From Microbaculum marinum (GTDB taxonomy: Bacteria; Pseudomonadota; Alphaproteobacteria; Rhizobiales; Tepidamorphaceae), in assembly GCF_042646165.1 (NCBI RefSeq), contig NZ_JBHRTC010000015.1: DNA of 64,000 nucleotides, one strand, 5' to 3'. Under the pieces are notes generated by a model. The model worked only from the letters and a program-made list of their open reading frames with translations, made no database searches and was not told where the DNA came from. Within the stretch, counting starts at the first letter, position 1, and each line of letters opens with the position of its first letter. Below, piece by piece: positions 27,452 to 36,772 of this stretch. The position numbers were made by a program, and so were the translations under genes.

Positions 27452-27741
27452 CCACCTTCGCCGTCTTCGTTCAAGCCAGCGTCACCGACCCCGAGGCACT
27501 TGATCGCTACAGTGCGCTCACGCCCGCCGCACGGGGCGCGCATCCGCTCGAACCGCTCGCCTTCTACTGCCCTCCCGAAGGGCTCGCGGGCCATCCGGTC
27601 GACGGCATCGCGATCTTGAGCTACCCCACGATGGAGGCGGCGAAAGCCGGGTACAGGGCCCCCCGATACCGGGCGGCGCTTCCGCATCGCCTGCAGGGCA
27701 CCACGGGCCAAGTCCACCTCGTCGCGGGAACGGACGGCTGA
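27448..27741 (+). CDS. DUF1330 family protein
   Basis: A 97-residue ferredoxin-like dimeric barrel protein (VFVQASVTDPEALDRYSALTPAARG, then AILSYPTMEAAKAGYRAPRYRAAL). Its function is not established in the family. It is translationally coupled (ATGA) to the DJ-1-like gene, suggesting a joint role in handling a reactive small molecule. Confidence 0.85.
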   Translation: MTTFAVFVQASVTDPEALDRYSALTPAARGAHPLEPLAFYCPPEGLAGHPVDGIAILSYPTMEAAKAGYRAPRYRAALPHRLQGTTGQVHLVAGTDG

Positions 27742-27962
27742 CCGCCGATCCAGGCTGGTGATCTATCCCGTCGGCGCGACGGGACCGTCGATGACATGTC
27801 CTATGCGCGACGCAAACGGCAGCTTTGAAGCACCCCTATGGCTACTCGTCGCAGTGAGTGCGGCGATCCTGGCGATGACTCTGTTTCTTCACCCCATGAT
27901 CACCGCCGGGCTGCCGCGGGAAGACGTGCGACTGTCAACTCCACCAACGAAGGAGAGCCCGA

Positions 27963-28655
27963 ATGAAGGTCTTTATCATCGGTATCGCAGGTGGCGTCGG
28001 TCGCCGGGTAGGACAACAGCTCGCCACGGCCGGCGACGAACCCACTGGCCTTGTAAGGCGGCCGGAACAGGTGGAGGCTCTCGCCTCCGGCGGAACTCGA
28101 ACCATCCTGGGCGATCTGGTCGCCATGTCGGTCGATGAACTGGCTGACGCGATGCGGGGTTCGGACGCGATTGTGTTCAGCGCCGGTGCCGGTGGCAAGG
28201 AAAACGACGCTGCAACAACACGCATAGATGGCGATGGGCCGGGCAAGGTCGCCGCTGCGGCGGAACGCGCTGGTATTCGCCGCTTCGTCCTCGTCTCGGT
28301 CTTTCCCGAGGCATGGCGCGAGCGGCGCATGGACGCATCCTTCGAGCATTACATGGTCGAGAAGAAGAAAGCGGAGATCCAGCTGGTCCAGACAAGTCTC
28401 GACTGGTTGATCGTCCGTCCGTCGGCGCTCACGACTGAGCCTGGAACGGGCCGCGTCGATCTGGGTCTCGCCAAAGTCCATGTCGAGATCACCCGAGATG
28501 ACGTCGCCTCGACAATTGTGGCGCTCCTGCGATCACCTGACCTCAGTCGATTGATCCTCGAGGTCACTGGTGGAACCGTGCCGATAGCAGAGGCGATCGA
28601 CGATCTAAGGCAAGCATTGACGCCGATCGCACCGGGCGGGAGCGGCGGACAATGA
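27963..28655 (+). CDS. NAD(P)-binding oxidoreductase, atypical SDR (NmrA/YwnB-like)
   Basis: A 230-residue Rossmann-fold protein. The nucleotide motif IIGIAGGVGRRVGQQLATAG is at 4-23, and DAIVFSAGAGG and RRFVLVSVF follow as in SDR_a5-type proteins. The catalytic YxxxK appears as HYMVEKKKAE (Tyr, then Lys four on). A good Shine-Dalgarno (AAGGAGAG) precedes ATG 27963. A hydrophobic open frame just upstream (from 27758) is not convincing as a gene. Confidence 0.88.
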   Translation: MKVFIIGIAGGVGRRVGQQLATAGDEPTGLVRRPEQVEALASGGTRTILGDLVAMSVDELADAMRGSDAIVFSAGAGGKENDAATTRIDGDGPGKVAAAAERAGIRRFVLVSVFPEAWRERRMDASFEHYMVEKKKAEIQLVQTSLDWLIVRPSALTTEPGTGRVDLGLAKVHVEITRDDVASTIVALLRSPDLSRLILEVTGGTVPIAEAIDDLRQALTPIAPGGSGGQ

Positions 28656-28776
28656 GCAGCTATCCGGGTCATTCGATTCTTACTGCGCTTGCCGCAGCGC
28701 CGGTGATTTCAGCTTTTCCACAAAGCGCGCCCACGAACGAGTACCGTTTAGCGACTGATGTACAGGAGGTGAGAAC

Positions 28777-30432
28777 ATGACCAAGGGGTCGGACCTGTTT
28801 GTCGCGGCGCTCGAGAATGAAGGGGTGGAACGCATTTTCGGCGTTCCGGGCGAGGAAAACCTCGACGTCCTGGAATCGCTGCGGACCTCTGGGATCGAGC
28901 TCGTCCTGACGCGGCACGAGCAGGCGGCCGCCTTCATGGCCGCAACCTACGGTCGTCTCACGGGGCGGCCGGGCGTCTGCCTCGCAACGCTGGGCCCGGG
29001 CGCCCTGAACTTCTCGACCGGGGCCGCTTTTGCGCATCTGGGCGCGATGCCGATGATCCTCGTCACGGGCCAGAAGCCGGTGATGAGCGCGAAGCAGGCC
29101 CGGTTCCAGATCGTCGACATCGTGGCCTCGATGAAGCCCCTGACCAAGATGACCCGCCAGATCGTCAGCCCCGCGGCCATCCCGTCGGTGGTCAGGGAGG
29201 CTTTCCGCGCCGCGATTGAGGAGCGGCCGGGGCCGGTGCATCTCGAACTGCCCGAGGACGTCGCGGCCGCCGAGGTGGAGCATGCCTCCCTCATTCCTGT
29301 CCATCCACTCGAACGTCCCGTCGCCTCCCCCGCCGCGCTCGACCGGGCGGCCGAACACATTCTCGCAGCCAGGCGGCCGCTCGTTATGATCGGCGCTGCG
29401 GGGAACCGGCCGTCGCTGGTCGAGCCGCTCTCGGCGTTCGTGACGGGGGCCCGGCTTCCCTTCTTCAACACGCAGATGGGCAAGGGCGCCGTTCACGGCG
29501 GCTCCAACCTCTACATGGGCACCGCCGCGCTCTCGGAGGGCGACTATGTGCACGAGGCCGTGGAGCGCTCGGATCTCGTCATCGCCATTGGTCACGACAC
29601 GGTTGAGAAGCCGCCTTTCCTGATGAAGAGCGCGGGCGGGCCCAAGGTCATCCACGTCGGCTACCAGTCCGCGACGGTCGAACAGGTTTACCACCCGGAC
29701 ATTGAGGTGATCGGCGACATCGCGAGCTCCGTCGAGGCCCTGGGCGCGCGCCTCGCCGGTCGGCTGCCGGGGGATGAGGGGATGATCGAGCTGCGCGGCC
29801 GGATCCTCGCGCGAATAAACGACCGGTCCGACGAGGATCGTTTCCCGGTCACGCCTCAGCGCCTCGTGCACGACGTTCGTGCGGTCATGCCGGACGACGG
29901 GATCGTGTGCCTCGACAACGGCATGTACAAGATCTGGTTCGCGCGCAACTACCGCACCCACGTCGCGAATACGCTTCTCCTCGACAATGCCCTCGCGACG
30001 ATGGGGGCGGGCCTGCCGTCGGCGATGATGGCCGCGATACTTCATACGGACCGCCGTGTCATGGCGGTATGCGGCGATGGCGGGTTCATGATGAACTCGC
30101 AGGAGATGGAAACGGCGGTCCGGCTCGGATTGAACCTCGTCGTGCTCGTCCTGAACGACAGCGCCTACGGCATGATCCGCTGGAAGCAGGCGGTGGATGG
30201 GTTCCCGGATTTCGGCATGAGGTTCAAGAACCCGGATTTCGTGCGCTATGCCGAAGCCTACGGAGCGCAGGGCTCGCGCGTGGGTGCGGCGGAGGATCTC
30301 GTCCCGACGCTCGAGACCGCGTTCGAAGGTGGCGGTGTGCATCTGGTCGAGGTGCCGGTCGACTATTCCGAGAACACGCGCGTGCTGGTGGACGAACTGC
30401 ACAACCGCACGCCGGATGTCGACTGCGCCTGA
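28777..30432 (+). CDS. Acetolactate synthase large subunit-type ThDP enzyme
   Basis: A 551-residue thiamine diphosphate enzyme. It has the activating Glu in LTRHEQAAAFMAATYGRLTG, the central FAD/domain region, and the ThDP/Mg motif VCGDGGFMMNSQEMETAVRLGLNLVVLVLND. No small regulatory subunit gene lies beside it, so it resembles catabolic AlsS-like or other pyruvate/2-oxoacid carboligases rather than biosynthetic IlvB. Very strong Shine-Dalgarno, AGGAGGTGA. It starts a three-gene unit with the aldehyde dehydrogenase and a homoserine-dehydrogenase-like protein. Confidence 0.9.
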   Translation: MTKGSDLFVAALENEGVERIFGVPGEENLDVLESLRTSGIELVLTRHEQAAAFMAATYGRLTGRPGVCLATLGPGALNFSTGAAFAHLGAMPMILVTGQKPVMSAKQARFQIVDIVASMKPLTKMTRQIVSPAAIPSVVREAFRAAIEERPGPVHLELPEDVAAAEVEHASLIPVHPLERPVASPAALDRAAEHILAARRPLVMIGAAGNRPSLVEPLSAFVTGARLPFFNTQMGKGAVHGGSNLYMGTAALSEGDYVHEAVERSDLVIAIGHDTVEKPPFLMKSAGGPKVIHVGYQSATVEQVYHPDIEVIGDIASSVEALGARLAGRLPGDEGMIELRGRILARINDRSDEDRFPVTPQRLVHDVRAVMPDDGIVCLDNGMYKIWFARNYRTHVANTLLLDNALATMGAGLPSAMMAAILHTDRRVMAVCGDGGFMMNSQEMETAVRLGLNLVVLVLNDSAYGMIRWKQAVDGFPDFGMRFKNPDFVRYAEAYGAQGSRVGAAEDLVPTLETAFEGGGVHLVEVPVDYSENTRVLVDELHNRTPDVDCA

Positions 30433-30478
30433 ACGAGCGACTTCGTCCTGGGCCGCTACAGAAAAAGGGAGACCGATC

Positions 30479-31861
30479 ATGCTTGAGGTGGTGCAGGCCT
30501 TCGACCGCGCGCCGTTCGCGCAGATCCCTACCGACGATGCCGCGGCATTGGAGCGCAAGCTGCAGGCCGCCGAGCGTGTGTTCCGGGACCGCGATGGCTG
30601 GCTGAAGCCGCACCAGCGGATCGCGGTTCTGCGCAAGCTCGCCGCGCTGATGGAGGGACGGCGAGATCATCTCGCGCTGCAGATCGCGCGCGAGGGCGGC
30701 AAGCCCCTGCCGGACGCCATCGTCGAGACCACCCGCGCCATCGACGGCGTACAGAATGCCGCAGACGAGTTGCGCAACTTCGCCGGTCGGGAGATTCCGA
30801 TGGGCCTCTCGGCTCCGTCGGAGAACCGCTGGGCCTTCACGACAAGGGAGCCGATCGGCGTTGTCGCGGCGATCTCGGCCTTCAATCATCCGCTGAACCT
30901 GATCGTCCATCAGGTGGCGCCGGCGATCGCCGTGGGTTGTCCCGTCATCGTGAAGCCGGCGACCACGACCCCGCTGTCCTGCGTCGAGCTCGTGTCGCTC
31001 GTCCGTGAAGCGGGCCTTCCCGAGGCGTGGTGCCAGACCTTCGTCCCCGGGGGGAACGAACTTGCCGAGAGGCTCGCGATCGACCGACGCGTCGCCTTCC
31101 TGAGCTTCATCGGGTCGGCGCGGGTCGGCTGGTCGCTGCGGGCGAAGCTTGCCCCCGGTGCGCGGGCGGCACTGGAGCATGGCGGCGCAGCCCCTGCGAT
31201 CGTCGACCGCAGCGCCGATCTCGACAGGGTCGTCGAGCCGGTCGTGAAGGGCGGCTATTACCACGCGGGACAAGTTTGCGTGTCGACGCAGCGGATCTTC
31301 GTTCACGAAGACGTGGCCGACGACTTCACACAGAGGCTCATCGCCCGTGTCGAGACTCTGCGGACGGCCGACCCCGTGCTGAAGGATACCGAAGTCGGGC
31401 CCCTCATCCTTCCACGCGAGGCCGACCGGGTCGGGGAATGGGTCGAGGAGGCGGTGAAAGGAGGGGCGACCCTCGCCACGGGGGGAAGGCGTCTCTCCGA
31501 GACCACGCTGCAGCCTGCAGTGCTGCTCGATCCAGCAGCGGACGCCAAGATATCCACGCAGGAGATATTCGGCCCGGTGGTTGCGGTGTATCGCTACGGC
31601 AATCTCGACGACGCGATCGCGCGGGCCAATGCCCTGCCCACGGCCTTCCAGGCCAGCGTCTTCGCGCAGGACATCGACGTCGCGATGCGCGCGGCCGATC
31701 GTCTGGACGCCTCGGCCGTCATGATCAACGATCCCACCGCGTTCCGGACCGACTGGATGCCTTTCGCCGGGCGCCGGGAATCCGGCTACGGCACCGGCGG
31801 CATCCCCTACACCATGCGCGACCTGGCAGAGGAGAAGATGATCCTGATGCGGAGGCGTTGA
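30479..31861 (+). CDS. Aldehyde dehydrogenase family protein
   Basis: A 460-residue NAD(P)-dependent aldehyde dehydrogenase: cofactor segment AAISAFNHPLNLIVHQVAPAIAVG, FIGSARVGWSL, the general base Glu in LEHGGAAPAIV, and the nucleophile Cys in YHAGQVCVSTQRIFV. Start at ATG 30479 after AAAAAGGGAG. The substrate aldehyde is unknown; the acetolactate-synthase neighbour could produce or condense with it. Confidence 0.92.
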   Translation: MLEVVQAFDRAPFAQIPTDDAAALERKLQAAERVFRDRDGWLKPHQRIAVLRKLAALMEGRRDHLALQIAREGGKPLPDAIVETTRAIDGVQNAADELRNFAGREIPMGLSAPSENRWAFTTREPIGVVAAISAFNHPLNLIVHQVAPAIAVGCPVIVKPATTTPLSCVELVSLVREAGLPEAWCQTFVPGGNELAERLAIDRRVAFLSFIGSARVGWSLRAKLAPGARAALEHGGAAPAIVDRSADLDRVVEPVVKGGYYHAGQVCVSTQRIFVHEDVADDFTQRLIARVETLRTADPVLKDTEVGPLILPREADRVGEWVEEAVKGGATLATGGRRLSETTLQPAVLLDPAADAKISTQEIFGPVVAVYRYGNLDDAIARANALPTAFQASVFAQDIDVAMRAADRLDASAVMINDPTAFRTDWMPFAGRRESGYGTGGIPYTMRDLAEEKMILMRRR

Positions 31862-31864
31862 TGC

Positions 31865-32896
31865 GTGAGAGAGGGTGAGCGAGTGCATGTGCTGAAGGTC
31901 GCGATCGCGGGTTTCGGGAGGATCGGCCGCGCTACCGGCGATCTGCTCCTGTCGCGCCGCGAACGCTACCGCCGGCTCTACTGTGCGGACGTCCGTCTCG
32001 TGGCGGTCTGCGGCTCGAGGGCCGGCCTCGCCGATGCCGAGGGTCTCGAGCCGCATCGGCTGGACGACTTGGAGCTGGGACTGACGGGAACGGACTTCAT
32101 CGCAACGAGCGGCGCAGAGATTCTCGTCGAGGCGGGTCCCAGCGACTATCGCACGGGCGGGCCTGGGCTCGCCTACCTCCGCTCTGCCCTGTCGGGGGGG
32201 CTCGACGCCATCGTGATCTCGAAGGGCCCGCTCGTCCGCGGCGGCCGGGAACTGCGCGGTTTCGCGAAAGGCTCGGGGTCGATGCTGAGGATCAGCGGCG
32301 CGGCCGGCGCGGCCCTGCCGGCAATCGACCTGCTGGAGCACGGGTTGTTGGGCGCTACGGTGGTCTCGGCCGAGGGCATCCTCAACGCGACCACCAACTA
32401 CCTCCTCGACGCGATGGCGACCCGGGGCATCGGCTTCGAGGAGGCTCTGCGCGAGGCGCAGTCCGGCGGGTTTGCAGAGCCCGACCCGCGCAACGACACG
32501 CAGGGCTGGGATACGGCCGCGAAACTTCTGCTGCTCGCCAATTTCGGTCTCGGCCTTGATCTGGCGCTAGAGGATCTGGCTGTCACCGGGATCGAAGCGG
32601 TGACGCAGGATCAGATTGCGGCATGGCGGCAGCAGGGGCTCTCGCCGAAGCTCGTGGGTAGACTCGTGCGGGAGGAACGAGGCGTGAGCGCCGAGGTCGG
32701 CATCCGGCTCTATGGCGCGAACGACCCGCTCGCGCGGGTCACGGGCAAGAACAAGGCGATCCGCATCACCACCGACGCCATGGGCGAGACCGTCGCAATC
32801 GGCTCCGGGACGGAGCCCCTAGCGACTGCCGCGGCGGCGCTGAAGGATCTGGAGCATATCCTGATCGCTCGCCTCGCCGGCCGCCGCGCAGGATGA
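31865..32896 (+). CDS. Homoserine dehydrogenase-like oxidoreductase
   Basis: About 340 residues: Rossmann motif LKVAIAGFGRIGRATGDLLL at the N-terminus, then SAEGILNATTNYLLDAMATRGIGFEEALREAQSGGFAEPDPRNDTQGWDTAAKLLLLA, the signature region of homoserine dehydrogenase with its NxTxNxxL and GxAExDPxxDxxGxDxAxK elements. The ACT domain of typical Hom is absent. Start ambiguous: GTG at 31865, 31883 or 31889; the last two have GAGGGTGAG upstream. Its tie to an aldehyde dehydrogenase suggests use on a different beta-hydroxy or aspartate-semialdehyde-like compound. Confidence 0.85.
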   Translation: MREGERVHVLKVAIAGFGRIGRATGDLLLSRRERYRRLYCADVRLVAVCGSRAGLADAEGLEPHRLDDLELGLTGTDFIATSGAEILVEAGPSDYRTGGPGLAYLRSALSGGLDAIVISKGPLVRGGRELRGFAKGSGSMLRISGAAGAALPAIDLLEHGLLGATVVSAEGILNATTNYLLDAMATRGIGFEEALREAQSGGFAEPDPRNDTQGWDTAAKLLLLANFGLGLDLALEDLAVTGIEAVTQDQIAAWRQQGLSPKLVGRLVREERGVSAEVGIRLYGANDPLARVTGKNKAIRITTDAMGETVAIGSGTEPLATAAAALKDLEHILIARLAGRRAG

Positions 32897-33333
32897 TGGA
32901 GATCTATGACGCGACGCGTGGCTCAGGCCTTCCGACATATCCGTTTCGACGAGCTCGGCAGTTTCCGAGGCGCCATCCCCGGAATGGACCGTGGGATGAT
33001 TGGCGGAGGGGATGGAACCGGGATCGAACCTTCTCCGCCCAACGCCCAGCCCCACGTAAGAATTGAAGTCGTATATGGTGCCGGCACTGATACATGTTAG
33101 ACGTCTTAGGTTAGTTCGGTGTTGATCCAGGACCTATGCTATTGTGGGTGGAATGCGGTGAACCTGGTGACACATGCCGGTCGACATGAAACATGATTGC
33201 GCGAGCCCGTGTTTGGGCGTGTCCCCGTGTTTGGGAGTGTCACTGACAGTGGCGGTCAAAGCAGCACCCCCCGGATGCCCTCTACACGCACCCTCCGGCC
33301 TCGGCGCTTCTACCGAAATTCCGCGCCGCGGTC
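32897..33333. other. Gene-free boundary region with an 18-bp tandem duplication
   Basis: 437 bp with no convincing gene between the high-GC chromosome and the more A+T-rich catabolic island. It holds a near-perfect tandem repeat, CCCGTGTTTGGGCGTGTC at 33206-33223 followed by the same with one change at 33224-33241. It looks like scar sequence at the edge of an acquired segment. Confidence 0.5.
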
Positions 33334-34308
33334 TTAAGTATTCCAGTTCAGTAACGATGGACAAAACAAGTTTTCTATCTCCATCTCTCGCTCAATAATG
33401 CCCTGATCAACGGAATAGCGTACCAGAGATTCGAGTTCCGCCATATTATTCTGGATGCCATAGCTCCAATAATCTGCACCAAGTAGTGCGCGAGTGTGAT
33501 GAAACTCACCGGCAGACCAAGGTAGACTCGAGAAGGGCGCCTGTGAGTCCCCCAGGCGCTTTATCGCGAAGGCCTTCGATGCTTCGAACGCCATGGCGAT
33601 CCTGAAAGGGAGGTCCCCCTGGGCAAGGTCGCGCCGGATACCGATCAAATGCATGATCGGAAAGATGCCCGTGCGACGGGCGTAGTCTTGTTCGGACGCG
33701 ATGTGATCGGTAAACAGGCGGCCGACGCCGCTGCCGACGGTGAAGGCCGGCGGGGGGCGGTAGGCGAACATCGCATCGATGCGGCCCTCCAATAGCGCAT
33801 CCGACAGATTGTCCTCGTCATCCAACTGGTCTAGCTCAATGCCTCGCGGCCTGACACGGACGACGGGAGGTGTATCGCTGGCATCTACCCGTCCGCACGT
33901 CCATTGTATCGACGCGGCCTCTAGTCCAAAATCGTCCTTCAGCAAGCCGCGAGCGACAAGCGCCGCCGTCATCGAATACTCACGTACTCCGACGCGGCGT
34001 CCGGCCAGGTCCTTCGCCGATGCGATTGCCCGATCGGTACGGACATAAACGATCGAGTGACGATACGCCCGTGAGGGAAAGATAGGAATGCCCACATAAG
34101 GGCAGGTCCCAGCGGCGGCTAAGTGGAGAAAATTGCTGAAGGAGAGTTCGCTGACGTCGAATGCCACTTCATCGAAAGCGCGGTGGAAGATCGATTCAAG
34201 CGGGTCGCACACAAAAGTAGACTCGACGCCCTCGATGGGAGTAAGACCTGCTATCAACGGCAGAGTGCGATCGTAAACCCCAAGCGCGATACTCAGTTTG
34301 TCGGGCAT
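33334..34308 (-). CDS. 4,5-dihydroxyphthalate decarboxylase-like / SBP-fold protein
   Basis: A 324-residue protein of the family annotated as 4,5-dihydroxyphthalate decarboxylase, related to periplasmic binding proteins. Typical stretches are LSIALGVYDRTLPLIAGL, YVGIPIFPSRAYRHSIVYVR and DLAGRRVGVREYSMTAALVARGLL. No signal peptide is present, which favours a cytoplasmic decarboxylase or sensor. It lies at the end of the leftward unit GntR, lyase, CnbZ-like, this gene. Confidence 0.8.
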   Translation of the reverse strand: MPDKLSIALGVYDRTLPLIAGLTPIEGVESTFVCDPLESIFHRAFDEVAFDVSELSFSNFLHLAAAGTCPYVGIPIFPSRAYRHSIVYVRTDRAIASAKDLAGRRVGVREYSMTAALVARGLLKDDFGLEAASIQWTCGRVDASDTPPVVRVRPRGIELDQLDDEDNLSDALLEGRIDAMFAYRPPPAFTVGSGVGRLFTDHIASEQDYARRTGIFPIMHLIGIRRDLAQGDLPFRIAMAFEASKAFAIKRLGDSQAPFSSLPWSAGEFHHTRALLGADYWSYGIQNNMAELESLVRYSVDQGIIEREMEIENLFCPSLLNWNT

Positions 34309-34332
34309 AGTACCTCTTCTGCTTGCCTGTAG

Positions 34333-35079
34333 TCATACAACCCACTCCTCGTGAACAATCCGGCAGTCCATTTCGAACTCCATGCCGACCACTGGAGGTC
34401 TGCAGAAATGCCAAACCAGCTCGCTTCGTGCCGCTCCTCCCAGCAGCAGGTCGCGGCTCATCAGCGGATGGATGTTGTGCACTGAATAGATCTGTGAGGT
34501 CGTCACATCCGACCATCGGAAGTCGAGAGCGTGAAATCGCCTTTCCATCTCGTTGACGACGAATTCAGCCTTCTTCAAAAGAGCAGGTTTACTGGTATCA
34601 CCCAGCGCAACGATATGGTCACGATAGTTGACCTTACCCTCTGGAGCCTCGGCGCTTCCCGAGATCGCTGCTGATGGCGGGCCATCACCTTGCACAGCAA
34701 AGGTAAAAGCGTGGACGCTGGGCTCTGGCGGCGGCGCGTTCATTGGGCACACATTACTGCGGGCAACAGGGTTGCGATCGCCGTCGATAACGCCCCAGGC
34801 GTCGAGTTGGCCAACATAGAGTTCGTTGAAAGTCCTGAACCCGGCCTCTGTGAAGGGAGCAGGAGAGCGCAGCTCGAACGCGCAGATCGCCTTGGCAGGG
34901 CGACCCTGAGACGCCGTGATGCTTTCGGCGCGCTTCATGCCCTCGACAAGCGGGAGCTGCGTCGAAAAACGAACCCTCACCAACCGATGACCAGGCAATG
35001 CAGCCACCCCGCCCGAATACTGAAATACGCCGGAAACGTAGCGATATCCCCCAGATTTGAATTCCGTCGTGAGTACCAT
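34333..35079 (-). CDS. cnbZ: 2-amino-5-chloromuconate deaminase-like (CnbZ family) protein
   Basis: A 248-residue protein that I recognise, from memory of the family pattern, as similar to CnbZ of chloronitrobenzene degraders: FKSGGYRYVSGVFQYSGGVAA at the N-terminus, ICAFELRSPAPFTEAGFRTFNELYVGQL, NPVARSNVCP, and the C-terminal PPVVGMEFEMDCR. It has a RidA-like look and is expected to hydrolyse an enamine or imine, releasing ammonia. The real substrate here is probably different, since no ring-cleavage dioxygenase is present. Confidence 0.68.
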   Translation of the reverse strand: MVLTTEFKSGGYRYVSGVFQYSGGVAALPGHRLVRVRFSTQLPLVEGMKRAESITASQGRPAKAICAFELRSPAPFTEAGFRTFNELYVGQLDAWGVIDGDRNPVARSNVCPMNAPPPEPSVHAFTFAVQGDGPPSAAISGSAEAPEGKVNYRDHIVALGDTSKPALLKKAEFVVNEMERRFHALDFRWSDVTTSQIYSVHNIHPLMSRDLLLGGAARSELVWHFCRPPVVGMEFEMDCRIVHEEWVV

Positions 35080-35118
35080 AATTGGTTCCGTGGCTCGATT
35101 ATTCGCGGCTGTAGGCCT

Positions 35119-36024
35119 CTAATCGTGCGGAAGGGTGCTCTTGACGATCTTGTCGTCCAGCGCTTCATACTCGAAATATTTGATCACGTCGTAGAGCTCT
35201 TTGCGGGTCATCATCGCATCGATATGCGCCGAGACATCGCCATTGGCGCGCAAGGATCTATAAAAATCCTCGACTGCTCGTGCAGAGACGCGAAGCGCCG
35301 AAACCGGAAAGATGACTAACTCGTAGCTGAGTTCTTCCCATTCGGAGGCAGATATAAACGGCGTCCGTCCAAATTCGGTCATATTGCCGAGCAGGGGACC
35401 GGTAATCTCCTCGCGAATCCGTCGGATTTCGGCGACATCAGTCGGAGCCTCGACGAAAATTATATCCGCGCCGGCATTCTGATAGGCTTTGGCGCGCCGG
35501 ATCGCTTCGTCAGCGGAAATAGCCCCCGCATCGGTTCGCGCGCACACCAAGAGATGCCTTGAAGCGCGCTTGGCCGCTGCGATCTTGCGGCACATGTCTT
35601 CACTGGGTACCAAGCGCTTATCGGAGAGATGTCCGCACTTTTTGGGGAAATCCTGATCCTCTATCTGGATGCACGCCGCGCCGACTTGTTCGAGTTCCAC
35701 GACGGCACGCATCACATTGAGTGTTTCGCCAAAGCCCGTGTCACTGTCGACAATCAGCGGCAGAGAGGAGACCCGAGCAATCGAGCGGGCGGCGTGCACC
35801 ACATCGTCGAGCGTGAGCAGTCCGAGGTCGGCCAAGCCCATAGATGCCGAAAGCGCGGCGCCAGAAAGATAGAGCGCCTCAAAGTCCGCGCGCGCAGCGA
35901 GTATCGCCGAAAGACCATCGTAGACGCCCGCCACCGGCACCGTCCGCTGCATCTTGATCAGGCGCTGCAATTCGGTGGCGTGGTCGCCCGCAGTCATTTT
36001 GCTCTCAAGCCACGTGGCAGGCAC
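35119..36024 (-). CDS. Isocitrate lyase/PEP mutase superfamily protein
   Basis: A 301-residue (beta/alpha)8 lyase. SLPLIVDSDTGFGETLNVMRAVVELEQVGAACIQIEDQ gives the metal-binding Asp/Glu region, and FPKKCGHLSDKRLVP contains the KKCGH catalytic loop with Cys, as in methylisocitrate-lyase-like enzymes rather than oxaloacetate decarboxylases. Start at GTG 36024, with AAGGAG seven bases upstream; a GTG at 36030 is too close to that site. Eleven bp separate it from the GntR gene, so they are cotranscribed. Confidence 0.9.
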   Translation of the reverse strand: MPATWLESKMTAGDHATELQRLIKMQRTVPVAGVYDGLSAILAARADFEALYLSGAALSASMGLADLGLLTLDDVVHAARSIARVSSLPLIVDSDTGFGETLNVMRAVVELEQVGAACIQIEDQDFPKKCGHLSDKRLVPSEDMCRKIAAAKRASRHLLVCARTDAGAISADEAIRRAKAYQNAGADIIFVEAPTDVAEIRRIREEITGPLLGNMTEFGRTPFISASEWEELSYELVIFPVSALRVSARAVEDFYRSLRANGDVSAHIDAMMTRKELYDVIKYFEYEALDDKIVKSTLPHD

Positions 36025-36035
36025 AATCACTCTCC

Positions 36036-36752
36036 TTATCGCCGCCGCTGCGGTGTTGAGATGACCGACAATGAGGCCAGCAGGCTTTCCCGCGATGCCT
36101 CGATATGCTGCACCATCAATAACTCGGCCAAGGGCGAATTGCCCTTCACGATCGCCTCAGCGATCTGACGGTGCTCCTGTAGTGCGTCGCGGCCCCGGCC
36201 GGGTCGGATAGAATGTTGGCGCCGAACCAGGATCAGCAAATCACGAAGGTCGTGACCGCAGATCCGCCAGACCATGCGATTCTTCGAACCTTGCAGTATC
36301 ATCGTATGGAAGTCGTGATCGAAACTACTTAGTGGGTAGGGGCCAAGCGGCTCCTTCTCGATTTGCAAATCGTGCTGTGCCAGCAGATCGAGCAACGCAG
36401 CGCGATCTTCCTCCGTCATCCATTTGGCGGCGTTCCGGGCCGCAAGACCCTCGAGTTCGGCACGGACTTCGTAAAGATCCGCGATCAACTTCGGGTCGAG
36501 TAGTACCACGCGGGCGCCGACGTTCGGCTCAAACGACAGAAGGCCTCTAGCGCTCAGCCCGCGTATCGCTTCTCGAACCGGTCCGCGGCTCATGTCCAGA
36601 CGTTGCGCGACATCCTGCTCATTTATGCGTGCACCGGGGCCGATCCGCCCGTCGATGATTTCCTTGAGGATGAACGCGGTCGCGCGGTCGCAGCGGGTCT
36701 CCTGCGGACGACCGTCATCCCCTGTTCCTCCCGCAATTTTCATGTTCGTCAT
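36036..36752 (-). CDS. GntR-family (FCD) transcriptional regulator
   Basis: A 238-residue regulator: winged HTH with RINEQDVAQRLDMSRGPVREAIRGLSARGLLSF near residues 42-75 and a C-terminal helical FCD domain with the metal-binding pattern DHDFH...H...H. Its gene is divergent from the isochorismatase gene. The intergenic region carries three TGTCAACA boxes that fit a GntR/FCD operator, so it probably represses both arms until an acidic effector binds. Confidence 0.93.
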   Translation of the reverse strand: MTNMKIAGGTGDDGRPQETRCDRATAFILKEIIDGRIGPGARINEQDVAQRLDMSRGPVREAIRGLSARGLLSFEPNVGARVVLLDPKLIADLYEVRAELEGLAARNAAKWMTEEDRAALLDLLAQHDLQIEKEPLGPYPLSSFDHDFHTMILQGSKNRMVWRICGHDLRDLLILVRRQHSIRPGRGRDALQEHRQIAEAIVKGNSPLAELLMVQHIEASRESLLASLSVISTPQRRR

Positions 36753-36772
36753 GTGCCAACAATCTCCTCATA

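Noticed and set aside
27758..28138. Possible small membrane protein between DUF1330 and the NAD(P)-binding gene
   Set aside because: It has one hydrophobic stretch but overlaps the well-supported gene at 27963 by 176 bp out of frame and lacks a ribosome binding site.
33206..33241. CRISPR-like repeat
   Set aside because: Only two adjacent 18-bp units without spacers; a simple tandem duplication.
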